Shown: piece after piece, positions 28,343 through 37,896 of the stretch | How positions within the stretch are numbered: the first letter of the stretch is position 1 | How the letters are laid out: every line of letters starts with the position of its first letter | Assembly: GCF_000219915.2 (NCBI RefSeq) | Contig: NC_017964.1 | Location: forward strand, 124,001 to 188,000 | Direction of reading: 5' to 3' | Length of the DNA: 64,000 nucleotides | From: Advenella kashmirensis WT001 | GTDB lineage: Bacteria > Pseudomonadota > Gammaproteobacteria > Burkholderiales > Burkholderiaceae_B | Made by a program: the position numbers and the translations under genes | The notes under the pieces: model-generated | Database searches by the model: none | Seen by the model: only the letters and a program-made list of their open reading frames with translations | What the model was told of the DNA's origin: nothing

Positions 28343-29071
28343 ATGACAATCGACATCACAGTTCAGCAAGGGCTGACTCCAACAGGTGTTTTGCGGGCAT
28401 CCATCAATACCGGAAATCCTATTTTGGCCAATTTGGACCCGAAAACAGGAAAACCCTATGGCGTGTCAATTGACCTGGCTCAGGCGCTGGCTCAACGACT
28501 GGGCGTCGGGCTGGAGCTGGTGGTGTTTGACTCTGCCGGAAAATCGGTAGACGCGGTGACAAATGACAAGGCGGATGTCGGTTTTTTTGCGGTTGACCCC
28601 GTGCGTGGCGCCGGCATTGCCTTTTCAGCGCCCTATGTACTGATTGAAGGCGCCTATCTGGTCAGCAATGACTCTCCAATACGTGAGAACAGTGAAGTGG
28701 ACAAGACGGGCTTGCGTGTCGTTGTTGGCAAGGGTAGCGCGTATGATCTGTTTCTGACCAGACAATTGCAGTTTGCGCAAATTGTGCGCGCTCCTACATC
28801 TCCCGCGGTTGTAGAAACCTATCAGCAGATCAATGCGGATGTCGCAGCGGGGGTGAGGCAACAACTAGAGGCCGATGCGTCCAGATTGGGAGGCCTGCGC
28901 ATTTTGCCCGGCCGCTTCATGGTTATACAACAGGCCATGGGCCTACCAATAGGACGTGGCCAGGCAGCGTCCGTTTTTCTGAGAGAGTTTGTGGATGAAA
29001 TGAAAAGCAGCGGGTTTGTTGCCCGCGCGCTGAAGCGTTATGGCATCGAAGGCGCATCGGTTGCAGACTAA
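28343..29071 (+). CDS. Solute-binding-protein-like domain (SBP_bac_3) without signal peptide
   Basis: The product is 242 residues with the type 3 amino-acid-binding fold pattern: GVLRASINTGNPILANLDPKTGKPYGVSIDLAQALAQRLGV near the start, then VDAVTNDKADVGFFAVDPVRGAGIAFSAPYVLIEGAYLV. The N-terminus MTIDITVQQG has no hydrophobic leader, and no upstream in-frame start would supply one. It should therefore be cytoplasmic unless exported otherwise. An AAGGAAACC site precedes the ATG, 27 bases after aconitase. Possible roles are a ligand-binding or enzyme-like role in the same pathway. No permease is nearby. Confidence 0.8.
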   Translation: MTIDITVQQGLTPTGVLRASINTGNPILANLDPKTGKPYGVSIDLAQALAQRLGVGLELVVFDSAGKSVDAVTNDKADVGFFAVDPVRGAGIAFSAPYVLIEGAYLVSNDSPIRENSEVDKTGLRVVVGKGSAYDLFLTRQLQFAQIVRAPTSPAVVETYQQINADVAAGVRQQLEADASRLGGLRILPGRFMVIQQAMGLPIGRGQAASVFLREFVDEMKSSGFVARALKRYGIEGASVAD

Positions 29072-29104
29072 GACAATAAGGCTGTGCCTATGCCGTTTTT
29101 ATCT

Positions 29105-29608
29105 CTACAGTTTCTCTCCCGGCAGTTGGCTGGCTTGCCTCACCCAGTCGCTGATCTGCTGCTCGTCAAATTCGCCTTCCCGAATATCCAGATATCGCAC
29201 TTCCTTATGCTTGGATTTTCCCGGCGGAGTGGGCCGCAACGAGGTGCCGCGGAAAAAAGTGACCTTGATGTATTTCGTAAAGCAATGCAGGCTCAGGAAC
29301 CACCCATCGTCGTTGGCGCCATAAAAGGGCGAGTTCCACTTCACAGCCTTTTTGACGTCGGGTACGATGTGTTCGATAAGGGTATCGAGTTGGCGTCCGA
29401 TCTGGCTTTTCCAGCCGGGCATGGCCTTTATATATGCCTGCACGGGCGCATCGCCGTATCCCTTGGGAATCTGGGGATTACCACCGGACAGCAAAACAAC
29501 GGGCTCTGATAATGGCTGTGCCTCGGTATCTTTGACAGGCGCATCTTTGCGCGCCGGCCGTGCCTTGGGTTTGGGTACCGCTGTTGTGGATTTTACAGAA
29601 CTGACCAT
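29105..29608 (-). CDS. DUF1801-family protein (YdhG-like)
   Basis: The product is 167 residues: a basic Pro/Lys/Ala-rich N-terminal tail of about 45 residues, then a DUF1801 domain (VKKAVKWNSPFYGANDDGWFLSLHCFTKYIKVTFFRGTSL). Family members have a compact alpha/beta fold of unknown function, related to frataxin-like or YdhG proteins. The gene is alone, converging with the preceding plus-strand unit. The long basic tail is unusual and could bind nucleic acid, but that is speculation. Confidence 0.8.
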   Translation of the reverse strand: MVSSVKSTTAVPKPKARPARKDAPVKDTEAQPLSEPVVLLSGGNPQIPKGYGDAPVQAYIKAMPGWKSQIGRQLDTLIEHIVPDVKKAVKWNSPFYGANDDGWFLSLHCFTKYIKVTFFRGTSLRPTPPGKSKHKEVRYLDIREGEFDEQQISDWVRQASQLPGEKL

Positions 29609-29895
29609 GACTGCACTCCTGTCTTATGAATAAAATAAACGAGGCTACGTAGTCTGCACCGGCAGCGCGTAATGCAGGCGGTCGCATTACGCACTGTTTA
29701 TTGTCTATTCATGTTTGTTTGGATTCGTGCCTGAAAAGGATCTATTGCAAATGCGATTGAGGCAAGCACCTGTTCAGGCCAATCTGATTTGTGCTCGCTG
29801 CCTGTCATTACAGGTACGCAACAATCTTATCATCCCTTGCTTATGGCGCAAAACATGGCATTTGAATAATAGAGCCAATACCGCTACCAGCAGAA

Positions 29896-30473
29896 TCAGA
29901 ACCCCCAGCCAGAACCGGCGCCAAGCAGAGTGGCAATGCCCAGTACCAGGAAAATACAGGCCGCGATCGTGTGCACCAGCTTCATGGACACGCGTTGGCC
30001 CAGCTGTTTGCCCAGAATGACGGCGGGTACGTCTGCAATCATCATGCCCAGTGTTGTGCCAATGACCACTTCAATCGGAAAGGCGCTTTTGGCGGCCAGT
30101 GCGACGGTGGCCAATTGTGTTTTATCGCCCATTTCCGCCAGGAAAAAGGTAACCAGGGTCGCGCCAAAGACGCCGAATTTTCTGCCCAGCTGCGTTTCTT
30201 CTTCCTCAATTTTATCGGGAATCATCGTCCATACAGCCATGGCAATAAAAGATATGCCCAGTATCCAGCGTAGTGCTTGCGGGCTGATGGCGGTCGTAAT
30301 CCAGGCGCCCACTGCGCCGGCCAGTGCGTGATTGACGATGGTGGCACAAAGAATGCCAAGAATAATGGGGATGGTTTTTTGAATCGGGTTGCCAGGATGA
30401 AGGCAAGCAATTGCGTTTTATCGCCGATTTCGGCCAGCGTAACCACGCCGGTGGAAAGCAGAAGGGTTTGCAT
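29896..30473 (-). CDS. GDT1/TMEM165 (UPF0016) family probable manganese exporter (apparent frameshift)
   Basis: The product is 192 residues after repair with six hydrophobic segments in two repeats. Each repeat carries the family cation-binding motif: TLAEIGDKTQLL near residue 13 and FLAEMGDKTQLA near residue 108. The frame breaks near 30395 after ATRFKK. One added base gives a KKPIPIILGILCATIVNHALAGA-type continuation. Members (MneA, MntX-like) export Mn2+ or exchange Ca2+/Mn2+ for H+. A yybP-ykoY riboswitch on the same strand directly upstream supports the Mn2+ role. Confidence 0.88.
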
Positions 30474-30505
30474 GAATCAATACCGCGACCGGACAATAGA
30501 CGAAT

Positions 30506-30544
30506 GATCACCTTTTCCTCCGGTCTGAACGGAAAAAAGTGATC
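30506..30544 (-). promoter_or_regulatory. Hairpin between riboswitch and start codon
   Basis: GATCACTTTTTTCC-type and GGAAAAGGTGATC arms (30531-30544 and 30506-30518) form a near-perfect stem directly after the second conserved riboswitch core. It has no following U run, so it is probably a regulatory alternative structure rather than a classic terminator. It ends 32 bases before the coding start. Confidence 0.5.
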
Positions 30545-30642
30545 AAAGGTCTTGCCAAGCGATATCGCTGTTTACGCCATGATGCATGCATCAAGTATGT
30601 TGACGTAAACCTCAGGAAAATGAGCGGCTACTCCCCAGTGAT
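30540..30642 (-). ncRNA. yybP-ykoY manganese riboswitch (copy 2)
   Basis: Read on the minus strand, CTGGGGAGTAGCC (ending at plus 30626) is followed by GTCAACATACTTG, a GCATGATGCA-type stem, GCGATATCGC and GGCAAGACCTTTG. These are the conserved order and cores of the yybP-ykoY element, including the GTCAACATACT stretch known from E. coli alx. A consensus TATAAT lies just upstream (minus strand, plus 30649-30654). It precedes the GDT1-type gene. Boundaries are approximate. Confidence 0.87.
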
Positions 30643-30789
30643 GGCTAGATTATATCGGACCTTTTACCGCTACCGGGATAAACCGTAGAAAATAAGCGGA
30701 TATGGTAAATAAGAATAATTATTATCTGGGAAACGAACGGCCCTGAAGGCGGTTGCACGGCTATAAATCAATGGGGCTTGCCAAATACA

Positions 30790-30818
30790 CCTACGCTTGT
30801 CTGCCAGGCGAGCGTAGG
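30790..30818 (-). terminator. Possible terminator after the symporter operon
   Basis: CCTACGCT (30790-30797) and AGCGTAGG (30811-30818) form an 8-bp stem with a 13-base loop, just beyond the small-subunit stop. The downstream T run is weak, so efficiency is uncertain. Confidence 0.5.
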
Positions 30819-30829
30819 CGCAGATTTTG

Positions 30830-30961
30830 TTAAATCATTTCACTGTCGCTTTTGCTGGCATGGCGCAAATCGCGTACCAGCGCAACAATCAGCACCAATA
30901 GAATGGCAGCGGAAATAATCGGCCAGATAAGGATATATGCGGTAAGGATTAATTCATTCAT
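30830..30961 (-). CDS. Small membrane protein, symporter-associated small subunit
   Basis: The product is 43 residues: one hydrophobic helix (LILTAYILIWPIISAAILLVLIVALV split by a Trp-Pro) and a short polar tail RDLRHASKSDSEMI. It starts at ATG 30961 after GAGAGAGAA, 14 bases behind the stop of the sodium:solute symporter, so it is in the same operon. Tiny one-helix partners next to SSS-family symporters are annotated as putative transporter small subunits. The function is inferred from position. Confidence 0.72.
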   Translation of the reverse strand: MNELILTAYILIWPIISAAILLVLIVALVRDLRHASKSDSEMI

Positions 30962-30975
30962 AATTTCTCTCTCTT

Positions 30976-32672
30976 TCAGGCACGTGCCGGCGCTACGTCA
31001 CCGTCTGCGTCTGTTGATGTTTCTTTATCGGTATCAGCACTCTTTTGGAATGACGTAACGCGTTCAGCAAGTAGCGCAAAATCGAAGCGTTCACTGCTGT
31101 TCCAGCTCAAGGCGATGCATACCACGGCACTAACGCCATATGAGGTCAGCGAGCTAAGCAGTACCGGATAGTCGCGCAGGAAGCCCACTGCATTGGGAAC
31201 GGCGATGATTACAGTTGCTATAGCAACAAAAATGGCAATTTTGCGGTTAAAAAACGCAAACGCCATCAGGCCCAGGACAACGCCGGCGCCCACAGAGGCG
31301 CTTAGCTCAAAGAGCACGGCAACCAGGCCCTGCAGCGGAAGAAGCTCAAACCGTGCCACGGCAAACAGGGCGACGGCACATATTACGGATGTCGTGAAAG
31401 CCTTGTTGGTGACCCTGTCCCAGTAAAAGCTTACGATCACAGGAAACACGATGGCTCCCCACAAGGCACCTACAAATACCAGCATAACCAGAATATCAAG
31501 ACGCAGGCTGGCAAACACCACGCCAATCATGGTGGCAACGACCATGGTTGCCCGGCCCCACCACAGCATTCGCTTCGGATCCGGCGTTCCACGGGCCATG
31601 TTTTTGCCGTAGATATCGGTCATCATAATGGACGACAGGGCAGACAGATCCGAGTCAGCGGTCGACGACAAGGAACCCACAACCAGGATGAAAAATAGCG
31701 CGATGCCAAATGGAGGCAGATACGTAGAAGCCATTTGTGGAATGATATTGTTCATATCACCATCTGCCGGTGTCAGGCCTACGAACAGGGCAAGCATACC
31801 CAGCATGCCCAGTCCGATAACCACCGCACCATAACCAATCGTGGCGGTCAGGAAGGTGGATTTGATCAGGTCTTCACGAACGGCAAAAAGGCGCTGCGCG
31901 ATCGTCTGGTTGCCAATGGCATAGGCCAGTACAGCCACGAAATACGGCGCGCCCTGTTCCAGAATCGCTTTGGTCGAAAAGAAATCTGACTGTTCCGCAG
32001 ACAGGTTGCCCCAATTGGCCGCGAGCATATCGGTGCCGCCGGCGTTAAAGAATATCAATGGGATGATGACGATGGCTGCCAGAATCATTGCCACCAGTTG
32101 GGCAAAGTCGGTCATGACCGAGGCCCGAAATCCGGACCAGAGCGTATAGGACAAGACACCCAGCCCGGCAATCAGCACGCCCTGAATAAAGGACAGTGGG
32201 CTAAGGACGGACACCAGTGCGCCTGCCGCGGTAAAGTTCACCATCAGGCTGATACAGCTGCCCAGCAGATTGGAAATGGCCATGATCAGCTGGCTGGAAG
32301 TTCCATGGCGTGCATGCATAACTTCCGCCAGGGTGTGCGCCTTGGGGCCAATGCACGAAAGCGGCGGCCGTAGGGGTAGATGAACAGAATCATCAGCGCT
32401 CCCCAGAAACCATAGTGGATGGGCCCGGACAGGCCATATTGGTAGCCTGAGGTTGCGCTGGCGTAAAAAGAGGCGGCCCAGATCCATGTGGCAATCATAC
32501 TGGCAGCCGAGAGCCCGAAGCCCACTGCATTGTTCGATACCATGTAGCTATCGACGTTTTCCTTTTTCTTGCCGATCATGAGCGACATCAGAAAAGTCAG
32601 GCCATAAAATCCGACCAGTAAAAGCAATGCGGTGGTGCCGGACAGTTGGTAAAAGGCGGTTTGTTCTTGCAT
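30976..32672 (-). CDS. Sodium:solute symporter (SSS family) (apparent frameshift)
   Basis: The product is 565 residues after repair with about 13 hydrophobic segments. SSS features are present: the N-terminal GFYGLTFLMSLMIGKKKENVDSYMVSNNAVGFGLSAASMIATWIW pattern (signature of solute:Na+ symporters), AYAIGNQTIAQRLFAVR, and SLSSTADSDLSALSSIMMTDIY near the Na2 site. The frame breaks near 32346. Adding one C to CCCC gives RALAPKAHTLAEVMHARHG. ATG 32672 is chosen by homology to short N-termini. The substrate is probably an organic acid, urea or similar and is not determinable. Confidence 0.88.
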
Positions 32673-33403
32673 ATACGTTCTATCGTCCTGGTTAAGGCTG
32701 CGCAATGACATGGACGCAGCCGTCCCCTGGTCCGAAGTTCGCGCATCCGGACACAAGGGCTGAGAGAAACACAAATAAGGTGCCTCTGTTGAATCGAGCG
32801 CACGTAACCACAATTGCAATCGCTGGCGGATTGGATAGACATCGAAATGCCAATGACAATGCATTCGCTGCGGGCTTTATTAGCCGATAGCGTTGCCTGT
32901 CAGGTCGACCTTGCGATTGTCGTGGTCAGCCCTGGCCAATTGGACAGGACGTGCGCTGGCGGTCATAGGGACCGGCCGGGTTGTTCCGCAGTCAAAGACT
33001 GGGCGTGTTGTTCGGCAAATGCCGGGCTGCGAAGCAGCCTGATGACGGGGACGTTTCCCCTGGAATAAACCTTATGGGTTTGTTTCTGCAGCAACAAGCC
33101 GGTGTAGGGCTTTAGCATGGTTTGAATACCTGCGGTTGCCTATCTGCAGACAATTACAGTCAAAATTCATTATGTCAACCGTAATACACGGCGTAGTGTA
33201 TAGGAATTGCGACCACAAGTCCAGCCGGGGATATGGATCATATGGATGACTGCGCTGCGCAGGGCAAACAAACGGCGCTGATATTCGGACTGTCAGGCAG
33301 GCAATTTTTAGCGCGAATAATAATAATTAAATAAGAATCATTCTCAATTTTGTGTGATAATAACGCTCTGCCATCCTCTTTCGGGTACTCCCCTTTTTAA
33401 CCT
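32673..33403. other. Long intergenic region with Fur-type site
   Basis: There are about 730 bases without a convincing gene between the divergent symporter and siderophore loci. It contains a small hairpin (ATACAC/GTGTAT around 33187-33204), an AT-rich stretch at 33305-33330 and a Fur box at 33331-33348. Nothing else was recognised. Confidence 0.5.
33331..33348. promoter_or_regulatory. Fur box upstream of AraC regulator
   Basis: The minus-strand 15-mer TGAGAATGATTCTTA (plus 33332-33346) matches the Fur 7-1-7 consensus TGATAATGATTATCA at most positions. It lies in AT-rich DNA about 55 bases before the AraC-family start. Confidence 0.72.
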
Positions 33404-34503
33404 ATGAAACCAGGCTTTGAAAGCGCTGTCGATATCGTCAATCCGCCTGTGCGGCGTCCGGCGGCGGGCAGGCGACCCTGGCGGGCGCTTGGCATGGTAC
33501 GACGACTCGACTTCAACACGCCGGGCTACCGATTTGAATCTGATCCGGTGGCTGCCAATGAGCCGGTACTGGAGGGGCGATTGCGAACAGTGCAATTGCA
33601 GCCGGGCTTATCCATGCATGGAACCGAAGTAATCGATTTGCACAATATGGTTTCACGGGTGAACATCAAGTCCGGCTTGCGGGTTGTGCTCGCGCTGGCT
33701 GGCATCGTAGATGTGCGCATCGGGGGACAGCGGGTGTATCTGCGCGCAGATGATCCATCACATGGTGCTACTGCCGCCATTATCAGCATGCCCGACGACG
33801 CCTGTTTGAGCGGCAGTGGCAGCGGGGCAAATGGGAACGCAAACTTGCTTTGCACGTCACGCCCGAATGGCTGCAAAGTCATGGCTGGCTGTACACAAAA
33901 GACCAATTGCCCGATATGGACGGGCGCGCGCCAACGGCCCGGCAGCGCCCCACCTGCCTGAATTTTCCCGATACGCTGTGCATCAAAGTCTGGCAACCGT
34001 CGCCGCACGCGCTGGCACTGGCCGAGCAAATGCTGTGTCATTCGGAGGATCCGACAGATGAGCTCAGCCGCTTGCGACTTGCCAGCCGCGCGCTGGAATT
34101 GCTTTATGAAGCCCTGGCGAGCCAGCGAGCAGATATCGCCGCAACAGGCACGTTAAAAGGTAATTTGCGACAGCGAGACCAGGACCGTATGCTGCGCTTG
34201 CGCAGTTTCATTGACAGCGAATTGCAGACGCCTTTTGCCCAGCCGACCCAGATTGCCGAGCTTGGGCGCCGTTTCGGCCTGAGCGCCAGTGCCTTGCAGC
34301 GGCAATTTCGCAGTGCCTTCGGGACCTCGGTTAATGACTACCGGCGGGTTATGCGGCTGCATCAGGCCCGCACCAGCCTGGAGCAGGGCACCAGTATTAC
34401 CGAAGCCGCCTATCAGGCAGGCTATTCCAGTGCCGCCAACTTCGCGACGGCCTTTCGGCGCCAGTTTGGCTTAAGTCCCAAAAGCCTTTGTTCCCGGCTT
34501 TGA
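33404..34503 (+). CDS. AraC-family regulator of siderophore uptake (apparent frameshift)
   Basis: The product is 366 residues after repair. The N-terminal two-thirds is a PchR/AlcR-like ligand-binding region. The C-terminal 100 residues hold the two AraC helix-turn-helix units (PTQIAELGRRFGLSASALQRQFRSAFG and SITEAAYQAGYSSAANFATAFRRQFGLSP). The frame breaks near 33806. Adding one T to TTT gives ACFERQWQRGKWERKLALHVTPEW. It probably activates the TonB receptor operon when the ferric siderophore is present, and is repressed by Fur through the upstream site. Confidence 0.87.
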
Positions 34504-34571
34504 TCGCGGACGAGCCGAAAACTGACCTGAACGCAAAGAACTTTGCGTGTTCGTCAAACTTATTTTGTAAA

Positions 34572-34586
34572 TGAGAATGATTCAAT
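34572..34586 (+). promoter_or_regulatory. Fur box upstream of TonB receptor
   Basis: TGAGAATGATTCAAT at 34572-34586 matches the 5' half and centre of the Fur 15-mer and closely resembles the site at 33332-33346. It lies about 90 bases before the receptor ATG. Confidence 0.65.
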
Positions 34587-34676
34587 ATGACCTTGCTGTC
34601 TCCAAATGGGGTGGTGGCAGGACGCCTTGTGCCTTCAAGGGCGTCACCAATCAGTTAGGAATACAAGGAATCAGTA

Positions 34677-36766
34677 ATGAAAATGTCCGGCAAGCACAAG
34701 AGCGGCAGACGGTTTGGGATAGACATGGCACTTGCGCCAATGGTGCTGGCGCTGTTTTTTCCGGCGCCGTGCATGCGCAGGAAAAAGCGCCGGTCGCCAC
34801 ACTGGATGCAGTGGTCGTGACCGCCAGCGGTATGGAGCAAAGTGCCAAGGATGCTCCCGCCTCCCTGACCGTCATCACTCAGGACGACATCAAAAAAAGC
34901 GGTTATACCTCTGTGGCGCAAGCAGTCAGTAAAGTGGAAGGCGTGTATATGGTGGGAGGCGATCCCAATAGCCGCGATATTGCCATTCGTGGCCTGCCTG
35001 GCGAGTACACATTGATCATGGTGGACGGCAAGCGCCAGAATACACGCGAAACCATGAACCGCGGTACCGGCGGCGTCCAGTATGAATTCATGCCGCCGCT
35101 GGCGGCCATTGAACGCATCGAAGTGGTGCGCGGGCCCATGTCTTCCCTGTATGGTTCAGATGCAATGGGGGGCGTGGTCAATATCATTACCAAGAAGGTG
35201 CCCAAAGAATGGTCGGTTGCCCTGGACAGTTCTGTCACCCTGCAGACCGACAACGACTATGGCAATGGGCGCGAAGCCCAGTTCTGGCTTGGCGGGCCGA
35301 TCAAGGACGAGGTTTTGGGTCTGCAGATTTATGGCTCATATGACGATCAGACCGAAGGCAGCAATCACTTTTCCAATGTGTCCGGCCCCTATGGCAGGAA
35401 TAATAAGAGCATAGGACTGAAACTGGCGGCTAAACTGGCCGAAAATCAGGACCTGGTGTTTGATGTGGCTTCGCAGCGCCTGACGACCGAAGCAACCCCG
35501 GGCAAATCAATCCAGCCTTCGCTGCCGTGGAACAAGGTGCAATATCGTCGCACGTCATTCGGGCTGACACATACCGGACACTGGCGTCTGGGCGAATCGA
35601 AAATCTCCCTGTATCGTGAGACCAACGACCAGGAAAACTGGCCCAAAACCGGCGAATACACCGAGAATCGCCGTATCGTCAATACGACCCTGGATGCCAC
35701 GTTCAGCATGCCGTTCACTTCGCACACGTTGCGCTTCGGTGGCCAGTATCTGCACAGCCGTCTGGATGGTATTCAGAAAGAGGCTGCTTTTGCCAACTAT
35801 CCGACTAATACCAATGAAGTGTCACTGAGCAATTATGCGTTGTTCATTGAGGACGATTACTATGTAACCGACCGGTTCACCGTGACCGCCGGGGTTCGCA
35901 TGGACCACGACGAGCGCTTCGGAATCCACTGGTCCCCGCGGCTTTACGGCGTCTATCATTTGACCGATGCGCTCACGATCAAGGGCGGGATTGCCAGCGG
36001 TTTTAAGGCGCCGACCATTCGCCAGAGCACGCCAGGTTATTGCATGTCCACCGGGGGTAACTCCGGTTTTCGTGGACCGCTTTGCGGCAATCCCGATCTT
36101 GAGCCGGAAACCAGCGTGACTCAGGAGCTTGGACTGGTGTATGACTGGGCAGAAGGCAGTAATTTTTCCGCAACGCTGTTCAATACCAATTTCAAGAACA
36201 AGGTCGCCAGCTACGATACCGGCAGGCAGGATCCGCTGAATCCGGGCACTAAAAATCACTTGTATGTTTACGACAATATTGACAAAGTACAGATCTACGG
36301 CGTGGAGCTGGGCCTGAATCTGCCGCTGACCGATACGCTGCGTCTGTCTTCGAACTACACGTACACCAAGTCCAAGCGCAAAGGCGGTGGTGAGGTTGCA
36401 TTTAACGGCCGCTCGCTGGATGGAGAGCCGCTGGAAACCACGCCGGAGCATGTACTGAACATGCGCCTGGACTGGCAGCCCAGTGACCGGCTGTCTGCCT
36501 ATCTGCGCTGGAATCTGACCGGCAAATCTTATTACGCAGCCTATCGCAATGGCGCCATGGATGTGCGCACGCGCCCGGGCGGCGCGACATTTGATGTAGG
36601 CGGTAGCTATCAGGTCAACAAGAATCTGGCACTGCGTCTTGCGGTACTGAATGTGACCGATCACAAAACGCCACTGGATCTGCGTACCCGCTACGAAGGG
36701 TTGGACGGCAACTGGATGGTTGACCAGGGTCGCCGTGTATGGCTTGGCGCCAGCATCAATTTCTAG
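34677..36766 (+). CDS. TonB-dependent siderophore receptor (apparent frameshift in signal peptide)
   Basis: The product is 696 residues after repair and an outer-membrane receptor of the CirA/FepA (catecholate) type. ATG 34677 follows AAGGAATC. Adding one T to the T6 run near 34757 gives a signal peptide ending LALFFSGAVHA. The TonB box region is TLDAVVVTAS. The plug follows (SLTVITQDDIKKSGYTSVAQAV, RGLPGEYTLIMVDGKRQ, VVRGPMSSLYGSDAMGGVVNIITKK), then a 22-strand-type barrel ending GRRVWLGASINF. As written, a longer frame from 34571 has no signal peptide. The ligand is a ferric siderophore, type not determined. Confidence 0.9.
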
Positions 36767-36774
36767 GATTGCCT

Positions 36775-37896
36775 GTGCCAGGAATGCTCAAAAAGTGGAT
36801 CTCTGCAGCATGGCTGATCGGTATGTTACTGATCAGTCTGCCCGCAAGCGCCCAGATAGAAATCACCGATCAGGCAGGACGGACGGTGCGCCTGGCACAG
36901 CCGGCGCAGCGTATCTTTTTTTCCGAGCCTGGCGACTTCACGGTCATGGCCATGCTGGAAGAGAATCCGGCCAAACGCATTGTGGCGTGGAACCGTTGGC
37001 GCCTGGACAAGCATACGCTGGCTCACTGGCGCAGCATTGACCCGGTTGCGTTCGACAAGATCAACCAGATGGTGATTGATGGTCCGCAAAATCTGAATGC
37101 GGAAATGCTGATTGCCAATCAGCCGGACCTGGTGGTGCTTGACCATTTTTTTGCCAATGCAAAGCAGACGATTGCCCGACTGGAGCAAGCCGGCATACCG
37201 GTAGCTGTGCTCAATCTGGAAGCGGATCTGCGCGACCGTAACGCCACCGAAGGTCTGGAGAAGATGGCCATCCTGATCGGCCGGGAGCAACGTGGTCGAG
37301 AAGTCGCAGACTTTATTGTTCGTCATGTGCAGCGCATCACGCAACGCGTGGCCAGGCTCAGGGAGCAGCAGGCGGCCTTGCCAACGGTGTTGATGGAGCC
37401 GCATGCCGGCACGGGTCCCTGTTGCATGTCGGTGGGCTCGGGGGTGCTCATGGGCGATCTTGTTCAAATGGCGGGCGGCAAGCTGCTGGGCAGCGAGATT
37501 GTTGAAGGACTATCCGCTCAACTGAGCGCCGAATATGTCATTGCCAGTAATCCCGAAGTTTATATCGGCACGGGCGGTCGCCATATTGAAGCGCGTGGCG
37601 GTCTGCTACTGGGGCCGGACATTGACGCTGCCGCCAGCCGTGCCAGTCTGCAGCGCGTTACCCAGCGGATTGGTATTGCCCAGACCAGTGCCGTACGCAA
37701 TCAACGTACCTATGGCATCTGGCACAGCGGCTACCCCATTGTCAATCTGGAACTGATCGCCACCTGGTTGCATCCCGAACTGTTCAGCGATGTGGATCCC
37801 ATGGCCACGCTGGACGAGATCAACCAGCGCTTCATGGCCAAGCCGCTGAGCGGCACTTTCTGGGTTACGCCAAACCCGACACAAAAAGCCCACTAA
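36775..37896 (+). CDS. Periplasmic ferric-siderophore binding protein (FecB/FepB-type)
   Basis: The product is 373 residues with a signal peptide (about residues 1-30, ending LPASAQ) and a helical-backbone cluster A-II binding fold. Features are ITDQAGRTVRLAQPAQRIFF near the start, NLNAEMLIANQPDLVVLDHFF in the first lobe, and GDLVQMAGGKLLGSE in the second. GTG 36775 suits the AGGA site overlapping the receptor stop, and ATG 36784 is the alternative. It delivers the ferric siderophore to the permease encoded next, overlapping its start by TAATG. Confidence 0.85.
   Translation: MPGMLKKWISAAWLIGMLLISLPASAQIEITDQAGRTVRLAQPAQRIFFSEPGDFTVMAMLEENPAKRIVAWNRWRLDKHTLAHWRSIDPVAFDKINQMVIDGPQNLNAEMLIANQPDLVVLDHFFANAKQTIARLEQAGIPVAVLNLEADLRDRNATEGLEKMAILIGREQRGREVADFIVRHVQRITQRVARLREQQAALPTVLMEPHAGTGPCCMSVGSGVLMGDLVQMAGGKLLGSEIVEGLSAQLSAEYVIASNPEVYIGTGGRHIEARGGLLLGPDIDAAASRASLQRVTQRIGIAQTSAVRNQRTYGIWHSGYPIVNLELIATWLHPELFSDVDPMATLDEINQRFMAKPLSGTFWVTPNPTQKAH

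Noticed and set aside
35822..36664. A 280-codon minus-strand frame.
   Set aside because: It is antisense to the barrel of the TonB receptor and is explained by codon bias of that gene.
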